DNA from: Methylococcaceae bacterium | GTDB lineage: Bacteria > Pseudomonadota > Gammaproteobacteria > Methylococcales > Methylococcaceae | Assembly (NCBI GenBank): GCA_005792805.1 | Contig: SXQV01000090.1 | Coordinates: 1-25,936 of the forward strand | Direction of reading: 5' to 3' | DNA: 25,936 bases | Part shown: positions 20,691 to 25,936 of the stretch, in pieces | Numbering within the stretch: the stretch's first letter is position 1 | Layout: the number at the start of each line of letters is the position of its first letter | Made by a program: the position numbers and the translations under genes | The notes under the pieces: generated by a model | Database searches by the model: none | What the model was told of the DNA's origin: nothing | The model's input: only the letters and a program-made list of their open reading frames with translations

Positions 20691-21223
20691 GCTGGCTCCT
20701 GCCGCACCTCATGCACGGACAAAGCCAAGGGATTGGGCCCGGTGAGTTTGATGCGCCGACCGGCAGACAAGGTCAGCGTTCCGCCCACGCAGTCAGGGCG
20801 GAGGGGAATCTGCCGCCCGTCGCGCTCAATGAGCACACCAAGCAAAACCTGGGCGGGCCGGCCGTAATCGAAAATCTCGTTGAGGGCAGCCCGGATGGTA
20901 CGGCCGGTGTAAAACACATCATCAATCAGCAGGATGTCGCGTCCTTCAAGGGTGAACGGCAGCTGACTCGCCTGAACCTGGGGGTGCATGCCTACTTGCG
21001 AGAAATCGTCACGGTAAAACGTGATGTCGAGTTTTCCCAGGGGCTTACTGATATTCAGCCGCTGATGCAGCTGTTCGGCGACCCATACGCCTCCGCTATG
21101 AATCCCGATCATGACTGGATCGGTCAGCTGCCGGCTGGCGATTTCCTGGCGCAGATGCTGTTCAAGGGTATCCAGCAGGCTTTGGGTGTCGGGTAATCGA
21201 GAAAGGCTGGGGGAGTCAGACAT
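20687..21223 (-). CDS. pyrR: Bifunctional pyr operon regulator / uracil phosphoribosyltransferase PyrR
   Basis: PyrR of Gram-positive bacteria binds pyr mRNA and has uracil phosphoribosyltransferase activity. In Pseudomonas-type operons its role differs. The 178-aa product has the PRPP-binding motif LLIDDVFYTGRT (98-109), FYRDDFSQVG and the early IGIHSGGVWVAE segment. ATG 21223 lies inside the ruvX 3' end (8-base overlap). I see no PyrR-binding antiterminator in the immediately upstream DNA, which is coding. Regulation may therefore be at the start of the operon or absent. Confidence 0.95.
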   Translation of the reverse strand: MSDSPSLSRLPDTQSLLDTLEQHLRQEIASRQLTDPVMIGIHSGGVWVAEQLHQRLNISKPLGKLDITFYRDDFSQVGMHPQVQASQLPFTLEGRDILLIDDVFYTGRTIRAALNEIFDYGRPAQVLLGVLIERDGRQIPLRPDCVGGTLTLSAGRRIKLTGPNPLALSVHEVRQEPA

Positions 21224-21704
21224 TTCGATGTTCCCGTGGGGCGGTGTGATTCAACCAGGTTTGCAGGATCAGCTGTGCCGCGAGTTCATCCTTGATGTCG
21301 GTGAACTGTACGGATTTCTTGGGCCGGCGGTCGTAAAAAATGCTTTGAGATTCTCGGGTAGACAGAGCCTCATCCATCACATGAACCGGGCGCTGGTAGC
21401 GTCCTTCAAGAGCCCGGCAAAACTTCAGAATGCGCTCGATGATCGGATTCTTTTCTCCCGTCTCGACGATGGGGTACGGAACGCCGACCACGAAGGCCGT
21501 GGGCTGCCAGGTGTCGACCAGTCTGGAAATGGCAGACCACAGGACGTCAGGACTGCTTGACCGAATGGTTTCCAGGCCGCTAGCGGTGCCGGTAATTCTT
21601 TGGCCTATGGCGACACCGGTTTTTTTTTCACCGTAATCGAACCCCAGGAAGGTAGCATTGCCGGAGGTTTCGGGTACACGCATGTTGATGACGGATTCAG
21701 CCAT
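21216..21704 (-). CDS. ruvX: Putative pre-16S rRNA nuclease RuvX/YqgF
   Basis: YqgF proteins have an RNase H-like fold and in E. coli process the 16S rRNA 5' end; the RuvX name came from a proposed Holliday junction role. The 162-aa product starts weakly conserved and then shows FLGFDYGEKKTGVAIG (Asp23), FVVGVPYP, and MDEALSTRES. The next acidic residue is in FTDIKDELAAQLILQ. The order yqgE-ruvX-pyrR-pyrB is conserved in gammaproteobacteria. The gene overlaps yqgE by 8 bases and pyrR by 8, so translation is coupled. Confidence 0.95.
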   Translation of the reverse strand: MAESVINMRVPETSGNATFLGFDYGEKKTGVAIGQRITGTASGLETIRSSSPDVLWSAISRLVDTWQPTAFVVGVPYPIVETGEKNPIIERILKFCRALEGRYQRPVHVMDEALSTRESQSIFYDRRPKKSVQFTDIKDELAAQLILQTWLNHTAPREHRNV

Positions 21705-22269
21705 GCCCGGCCTGTGTGGTCAGTAGCGAGATGTCGATACCCATCAATTCGGCCGCCGCCTTCCAGCGGCTGGTAGCCGGATGATTGAAGATGATGGACT
21801 GCTCCGCCTCGGCGTTCAGCCAGGAGTTATCCACGATTTCCTCTTCGAGCTGGCCTTTGCCCCACCCGGCATACCCCAGAGCGAGCAGTATGTTTCGCGG
21901 ACCCTCACCGCAGCCAATCGCCTCAAGGATGTCGCGGGACGTGGTAAGCGAGAGCGCATCAGACACTTTAAGTGTGGAATTCCACTCACCCATGGGTTCA
22001 TGCAGCACGAAACCTCGGCCGGGCTGAACGGGGCCGCCAAAATAAACCGGCGTTTTTCCCAGTTCTTCATCATTCAGCTCGATGTGCATCTGGTCCATCA
22101 CCTCCTTAAGTGTCAGCTCCGAAGGGCGGTTGATGATGATGCCGAGCGCGCCCTCGTCATTGTGTTGGCACAGGTAAGTCACGGTGCGCGCGAAGAGGGG
22201 GTCATTAAGCCCCGGCATGGCGATGAGGAAATGATTGGTCAGATTGGCGGCGGTTTCGATCATGTCCAT
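21697..22269 (-). CDS. yqgE: YqgE/AlgH family protein (UPF0301)
   Basis: This family has no firmly established reaction; the Pseudomonas homologue is called AlgH. With start ATG 22269 the product has 190 aa and the conserved LTNHFLIAMPGLNDPLFARTV, CQHNDEGALGIIINRP, and VYFGGPVQPGRGFVLH. GYAGWGKGQLEEEI and NSWLNA follow. ATG 22263 is equally possible and TTG 22314 less so; no good ribosome site was seen for any. The gene lies 73 bases after tonB on the same strand, as in the Pseudomonas order tonB-yqgE-yqgF-pyrR. Confidence 0.9.
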   Translation of the reverse strand: MDMIETAANLTNHFLIAMPGLNDPLFARTVTYLCQHNDEGALGIIINRPSELTLKEVMDQMHIELNDEELGKTPVYFGGPVQPGRGFVLHEPMGEWNSTLKVSDALSLTTSRDILEAIGCGEGPRNILLALGYAGWGKGQLEEEIVDNSWLNAEAEQSIIFNHPATSRWKAAAELMGIDISLLTTQAGHG

Positions 22270-22342
22270 AGTATCGATGGATGGGGTGCGGCGGTGCAAG
22301 CCAGCAGTTCTCAACTCTTGTGCGGTAAGGATCCGCGTTTAT

Positions 22343-23521
22343 CTAGTGGGCGCGTGTTTCAAGGTGGTAGTTACTGTCAAACCGCCAGATTCGGGTAATC
22401 ACCAGAATATCCACTTCATCCCGGATTTCTTGGGGAAGCGGGGCAAAGGGTGCCGCGAGACTGATGATATTACGGGCGGCACTATCCAGCGCCGCATGTC
22501 CGGATGATTGCTGTAGCTGAACGGAGTAAACGCTGCCATCGGGCTTGATGCCCACGGCCAGCATCAACCCGCCGGAAAGTTTGTCGCGCCGGGCTTCGTC
22601 GGGGTAATTCAGGTTGCCTATCCGTTCGACTTTTTCCTGCCACGCCTGTTCATAGGCGGCCACCACCAATCGATTGGTTTTGACTTCAGCCGCATAGACG
22701 ATTTTCCTGTCGCGCATTTCGGCGCGGCGCTGCTGGTAGATGTCTGCGCTTGCCTCGGCGATTTGCTGGCTTAAAAGGCTCGCTGAAAACTCGGGTTTAC
22801 GACGCTTGTCTGTTTTGGCTGGGTCTTTGGGGCCGGTCGATTTCGTTGGGCCACCGGATTCTGGCCCAGACGGATCCGGCGAACGGGGACGGAAGAGTTC
22901 TGACTCCGTGCGTGGGCGGGCTTCATGGGGGCTGTCGCTTGCATATTCGGACGAGGTTTCGTTTTCTTCGTCGTCCATTTCTTCAGGGTCGTCCTCGCTG
23001 TCTTCATCTGTAGCGGAGGGCGACGAGGGCATGATCCTGCCGGGATGCTCATGAGTTGACGGGTCCGGTATAGGCTTGAGCGGGTTGGCTGCCCGCTGTT
23101 TTTGAACCTGCTTCAGGGTCTGGGCTGAAGGGGGTGGTGGACCAGTGAAAGTGCGGGTTGAGTCGGGGTTTGGCGGTCCGGCAAAGCTGGGCAGCGATCC
23201 GGGGCGCGGTGGCGCCTGATTTTCCGGTGCGGGCTCTCCAGGATTTGGATGCACGGGTTCATTTGGCAAGGGGATTTGAAGCGGTTCTGACGGCGGAGCT
23301 TCGGGGGTGACATTTGCCGCCACTGGGGGAGGTGGGCGAACCAGTGTCATCGAGATTGCTTTGCGGCCGGGTTGCCCTGAATGAGTCAGTTCAAGACGTA
23401 TGCCGAAAATCAGGAAGGCATGAATTAACAGGGCGACCCATAAGGCAATCAGCAAAGAGCGCGGCGGGACGTTTCGTTGTGAAAGTAAAGGCTTCTCCCG
23501 AGGTGGGCCTGAGGTGAGCAT
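22343..23521 (-). CDS. tonB: TonB-family energy transducer with an acidic periplasmic spacer
   Basis: TonB proteins couple inner-membrane proton motive force to outer-membrane receptors or, in TonB3-type cases, to surface motility. The 392-aa product has a membrane span at about residues 22-42 (SLLIALWVALLIHAFLIFG), a long Pro-rich spacer, and a C-terminal TonB domain at about 300-385 (YPDEARRDKLSGGLMLAVGIKPDGSV, SSGHAALDSAARNIISLAAPFAPLP). The spacer holds a dense Asp/Glu run at 171-199, unlike the usual Pro-Glu/Pro-Lys repeats. No exbB or exbD is near. ATG 23521 lacks a clear ribosome site. Gene order matches the Pseudomonas tonB3-yqgE region. Confidence 0.88.
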   Translation of the reverse strand: MLTSGPPREKPLLSQRNVPPRSLLIALWVALLIHAFLIFGIRLELTHSGQPGRKAISMTLVRPPPPVAANVTPEAPPSEPLQIPLPNEPVHPNPGEPAPENQAPPRPGSLPSFAGPPNPDSTRTFTGPPPPSAQTLKQVQKQRAANPLKPIPDPSTHEHPGRIMPSSPSATDEDSEDDPEEMDDEENETSSEYASDSPHEARPRTESELFRPRSPDPSGPESGGPTKSTGPKDPAKTDKRRKPEFSASLLSQQIAEASADIYQQRRAEMRDRKIVYAAEVKTNRLVVAAYEQAWQEKVERIGNLNYPDEARRDKLSGGLMLAVGIKPDGSVYSVQLQQSSGHAALDSAARNIISLAAPFAPLPQEIRDEVDILVITRIWRFDSNYHLETRAH

Positions 23522-23553
23522 GTTGGTTGGTGATCAGGCAATGAGGCGTTGTG

Positions 23554-23661
23554 ATGTCTAACCGGTGGATCAGCGGTGCGCTGGGCGGTTGGGGTTCAGG
23601 CGGCTTTATTATCGCCGCATTGATCGGTGATGGCATCCCGCGTGTTGCCCCGGCTCTGTAG
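23554..23661 (+). CDS. Possible 35-aa hydrophobic Gly-rich peptide
   Basis: An ATG at 23554 with GAGG seven bases before it opens a 35-codon frame ending TAG. The peptide begins MSNRWISGALGGWGSGG and has a short hydrophobic stretch (FIIAALIG). It lies between the divergent tonB gene and the promoter at 23680. It may be a small membrane or leader peptide, or a chance frame; no relative is known to me. Confidence 0.25.
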   Translation: MSNRWISGALGGWGSGGFIIAALIGDGIPRVAPAL

Positions 23662-23679
23662 TGAAGTGCAAGCAAGGGA

Positions 23680-23708
23680 TTGCGCTTTTTGCAGGGAAGG
23701 CCTATTTT
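23680..23708 (+). promoter_or_regulatory. Sigma-70-like promoter for the 181-aa membrane protein gene
   Basis: TTGCGC (23680-23685) and TATTTT (23703-23708) are separated by exactly 17 bases. Transcription would start near 23715, giving an untranslated leader of about 87 bases before ATG 23802. Confidence 0.5.
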
Positions 23709-23728
23709 GTGCGCGGTTGGGCTCATCC

Positions 23729-23777
23729 ACACGGGGGAGGCCCTCGTGTAGACCTAGAAGACGGCGTTTCAGCCGTC
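23729..23777 (+). promoter_or_regulatory. Structured mRNA leader with two hairpins
   Basis: Two stems lie between the predicted start of transcription and the gene. The first is ACACGGGG/CCTCGTGT (23729-23749; 8 pairs including one G-T). The second is GACGGC/GCCGTC (23760-23777; 6 pairs, loop GTTTCA). The second is 24 bases from the ATG. They match no riboswitch I recognise; a regulatory leader is possible. Confidence 0.4.
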
Positions 23778-23801
23778 CTTATCCTAGCGGGGAGTAATGA
23801 T

Positions 23802-24347
23802 ATGTTCGAGTTTCTGTTTTTCGTGACGGCGATCTACATGGCTTATGTCGCTTATGAAGCCTATCAGGCGGTTGGACGAGCTGAAAGGGGTGAGCCTGTT
23901 TTTAAGCCGCGTCCGGTGGTAACCCAATCGGCGGCTGCCAAACCGGTTGTGGCAGTCAAGACGACCGCAACGGCTGCCGCCGCCACTCCCGCCGCGAAAG
24001 CCGCCTCTTCGCCCAAGCCGGCTCCGGTAGCAAAAGTAGCCCAACCCGCTGCTAAGCCGGCAGTGAAACCGCCCGCCCCTAAAGCGGCCCCAGTCAAACC
24101 CGCCCCAGTTTCTGCGGTGCCGGTTGAAGAGGTGAAGTTGACGGATGAGTTCCGCAATCCTGCGACGGGTGAACTTTCGCCGGTACCCGCCAATTACCGG
24201 TTTGCCAAAAAGTGGATCAAGGACGCCCTGGTCAGTGAAAAACTGCTGGATCGTGTCTACAAGCCCAATGAGCTGGATGATGTGGCTTCCAAGAAAGTGA
24301 AGGACGCTATCGAAAAACTTCGAGCGATCAAGAAGTATCACGCCTGA
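23802..24347 (+). CDS. Membrane-anchored protein with Ala/Pro/Lys-rich linker, unknown function
   Basis: The 181-aa product starts MFEFLFFVTAIYMAYVAYEAY, an N-terminal membrane span (about 3-20). A low-complexity Ala/Pro/Lys/Val linker follows at about 40-108 (repeats like KPAPVAKVAQPAAKP), then a compact C-terminal domain at about 110-181 (LTDEFRNPATGELSPVPANY, RFAKKWIKDALVSEKLLDRVYK). I do not recognise the domain; the layout suggests a periplasm- or cytoplasm-facing domain on a flexible tether. The frame opens at 23661, but GGGGAG eight bases before ATG 23802 decides that start. It is flanked by a promoter and a terminator, so it is a single-gene unit. Confidence 0.8.
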   Translation: MFEFLFFVTAIYMAYVAYEAYQAVGRAERGEPVFKPRPVVTQSAAAKPVVAVKTTATAAAATPAAKAASSPKPAPVAKVAQPAAKPAVKPPAPKAAPVKPAPVSAVPVEEVKLTDEFRNPATGELSPVPANYRFAKKWIKDALVSEKLLDRVYKPNELDDVASKKVKDAIEKLRAIKKYHA

Positions 24348-24366
24348 TACCGCTTCGCCTTCACTG

Positions 24367-24403
24367 AAATGGCCGGCGTCCGGAAGGGCGACCGGCCATT
24401 TTC
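24367..24403 (+). terminator. Strong rho-independent terminator after the 181-aa gene
   Basis: AAATGGCCGG (24367-24376) and CCGGCCATTT (24392-24401) form a perfect 10-bp stem; the 15-base interior can pair further (GTCC/GGGC around GGAA). The 3' arm runs into TTTTC. It separates the gene from sucC and could also work in reverse because the left arm starts with A residues. Confidence 0.85.
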
Positions 24404-24497
24404 ATGCGACGGCTTTACGAAAGACATGGCGGCATCAATTAAAATGGCTCAATCTAGCCGCATGATGAGCCCGCCCGTGGCCCTTAGGAAAAAACCG

Positions 24498-25658
24498 ATG
24501 AATCTTCATGAATACCAAGCCAAGCAGCTTTTTGACGCGTATGGCATCAGCGTGCCGGGCGGTCAGCCCGCCAACACGGGTTCGGAAGCCCGCTTGAAGG
24601 CCATGCAGCTGGGTGGCGAACGCTGGGTGGTGAAGGCCCAGATCCATAGTGGGGGGCGAGGCAAAGCCGACGGGGTTATTCTGGCCGACAGTCCGGCAGA
24701 AGTTAAGTTGGCGGCTGACCGTTTGATCGGGAGTCGTCTGGTGACTGGCCAGTCGGGTGGCGAGGGTCTGCCGGTAAATACGGTATTGGTCGAGGAGGCC
24801 GGTGATCTGGCGCGGGAACTCTATCTCAGCGCTTTGGTGGACCGGAGCAGCGCACGAGTAATTTTCATGGCCTCTGCCGGGGGGGGTATGGATATCGAGG
24901 AGGTCGCCGCCGAATCTCCGGAAAAAATTCTCAGCTGCCAGATCAGTCCTGTGGCTGGCTTGCAGGGCTATCAGTCCAGGGAAATCGCTTTTGGGTTGGG
25001 ATTGGCGGGTGAGCAGATCACGGCCTTGCATCGGATTATGACGGCGATGTACCGGTTATTGCTGGAAAAGGATCTAAGCCAGATCGAGATCAACCCCTTG
25101 GTGGTGACCCAGAATGGGCGGCTCATGGCCCTGGACGCCAAAATCAATGTCGACGATAACGCCCTCTATGCCCACCCGGATGTCGCCGGGATGCGGGATG
25201 CTTCGCAGGAGGATGCGGCTGAGACGGCCGCCCGCGAGCATGATCTGAGTTATGTCACTCTCAATGGCACGATAGGCTGTATGGTCAATGGTGCCGGCCT
25301 TGCCATGGCCACGCTGGACGTCATCAAGCTTTACGGTGGTGAACCCGCCAATTTCCTTGACGTGGGTGGTGGTACGACGGCGGCAAAGGTGACCGCAGCG
25401 TTCAAGCTGATTCTGTCCGACAACAAAGTCAGGGCCGTGCTGGTCAATATCTTTGGCGGGATTGTCCGCTGTAACCTGATTGCCGAGGGCATTATTGCGG
25501 CCGTGAAGGAGGTGGGTGTCACCATTCCGGTCGTGGTTCGTCTGGAGGGGACCAATGCCGAAGAGGGGCGCCGCCTGCTGGAAGCGTCGGGCTTGGCGCT
25601 GACCACGGCCAGCGATCTGGATGATGCCGCCAGAAAAGCCGTGGAGGCGGCGCGATGA
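24498..25658 (+). CDS. sucC: Succinate--CoA ligase, ADP-forming beta subunit
   Basis: SucC binds nucleotide and, with SucD, interconverts succinyl-CoA and succinate plus ATP in the citric acid cycle. From ATG 24498 the product has 386 aa, the expected size, starting MNLHEYQAKQLFDAYGI. ATP-grasp features are visible: VVKAQIHSGGRGKADGV, ASAGGGMDIEEVA, IEINPLVV, and ALDAKINVDDNAL. The C-terminal ligase domain has FLDVGGGTTAAKV and NIFGGIVRCNLIAEGII. The open frame extends to 24369, but that part lies across a terminator and AGGA eight bases before 24498 fits. It overlaps sucD by 4 bases. A TAAAAT near 24440 may be a -10. Confidence 0.97.
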   Translation: MNLHEYQAKQLFDAYGISVPGGQPANTGSEARLKAMQLGGERWVVKAQIHSGGRGKADGVILADSPAEVKLAADRLIGSRLVTGQSGGEGLPVNTVLVEEAGDLARELYLSALVDRSSARVIFMASAGGGMDIEEVAAESPEKILSCQISPVAGLQGYQSREIAFGLGLAGEQITALHRIMTAMYRLLLEKDLSQIEINPLVVTQNGRLMALDAKINVDDNALYAHPDVAGMRDASQEDAAETAAREHDLSYVTLNGTIGCMVNGAGLAMATLDVIKLYGGEPANFLDVGGGTTAAKVTAAFKLILSDNKVRAVLVNIFGGIVRCNLIAEGIIAAVKEVGVTIPVVVRLEGTNAEEGRRLLEASGLALTTASDLDDAARKAVEAAR

Positions 25659-25936
25659 GTATTCTGGTTGATAAAAATACCCGGGTTATTTGTCAGGGCT
25701 TTACCGGCAAGCAGGCGACATTTCATTCCCAGCAATGCCTGGAGTATGGAACCCAGCTCGTGGGCGGTGTTACGCCGGGTCGTGGTGGGCAAGCCCATCT
25801 TGGATTGCCCGTCTACAACACGGTCAGCCATGCCGTCCGGGAAACCGGGGCGACCGCGAGCATGATCTATGTGCCACCGCCATTTGCGGCCGATGCGATT
25901 CTTGAAGCGGCGGCGGCCGGCATCAAGGTCATCGTC
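25655..25936 (+). CDS. sucD: Succinate--CoA ligase alpha subunit, N-terminal part, cut by window edge
   Basis: SucD carries the CoA site and the phosphohistidine of succinyl-CoA synthetase. The visible 94 codons start MSILVDKNTRVICQGFTGKQA, continue through the CoA-binding Rossmann part (GGVTPGRGGQAHLGLPVYNTV) and reach GIKVIV at the window end. The catalytic His lies outside. ATG 25655 overlaps the sucC stop (ATGA), showing the usual sucCD coupling. Confidence 0.96.
   Translation, partial: MSILVDKNTRVICQGFTGKQATFHSQQCLEYGTQLVGGVTPGRGGQAHLGLPVYNTVSHAVRETGATASMIYVPPPFAADAILEAAAAGIKVIV

Noticed and set aside
24369..24497. N-terminal extension of sucC
   Set aside because: It would begin inside a strong terminator hairpin, and SucC similarity starts exactly at MNLHEYQ.

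Overview
This window reads as chromosomal DNA of a fairly GC-rich gammaproteobacterium. The evidence is gene order: ndk-rlmN-pilW-hisS-yfgM-bamB-der is a gammaproteobacterial housekeeping block, and tonB-yqgE-ruvX-pyrR-pyrB-pyrC' is, as I recall it, the arrangement seen in Pseudomonas and relatives. The genus cannot be fixed from sequence alone. A flavocytochrome c sulfide dehydrogenase-like flavoprotein and secreted c-type cytochromes suggest a lineage with periplasmic sulfur or respiratory electron transfer.

Layout. (1) 1-5991, minus strand: ndk, rlmN, pilW, hisS, yfgM, bamB and der (cut by the window edge), tightly packed with short overlaps. (2) 6047-11029, minus strand: an accessory secreted redox cluster. 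In transcription order it holds a secreted Asp/Arg-rich protein, a three-heme cytochrome with an Ig/cadherin-like domain, a cytochrome c fused to two bacterial Ig-like repeats, and a Tat-exported FccB-like flavoprotein. After a terminator comes a small tatA-tatB pair without tatC. A PhoP/PhoQ-like two-component system (11030-13023, plus) diverges from this cluster and is the obvious candidate regulator. (3) 13054-15107, minus: iscR-iscS-iscA, with a good match to a type 1 IscR operator just upstream, but no iscU, hscBA or fdx. (4) 15391-16926, minus: three small envelope proteins of unknown function (Cys-rich secreted, single-membrane-span, lipoprotein), separated by hairpins and a palindrome. 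(5) 17129-17782, plus: a LOG-family nucleotide phosphoribohydrolase. (6) 17805-23521, minus: tonB, yqgE, ruvX, pyrR, pyrB, a metal-site-defective dihydroorotase (pyrC') and gmk, a compact cluster. (7) 23554-25936, plus: a possible 35-codon ORF, a promoter with a structured leader, a membrane-anchored Ala/Pro/Lys-rich protein, a clear terminator, then sucC and the start of sucD.

The most unusual part is 6185-13023. I read it as a candidate regulated envelope electron-transfer module: an FccB-like sulfide/thiol-oxidising flavoprotein that has lost the residue for covalent FAD but keeps the two redox cysteines, an Ig-fused FccA-like heme partner, a second Ig-containing multiheme cytochrome, its own Tat components, and a sensor kinase/regulator pair. 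Both cytochromes end in similar Gly/Asn/Asp-rich acidic tails. The domain content is visible in the sequence; the joint function is inference.
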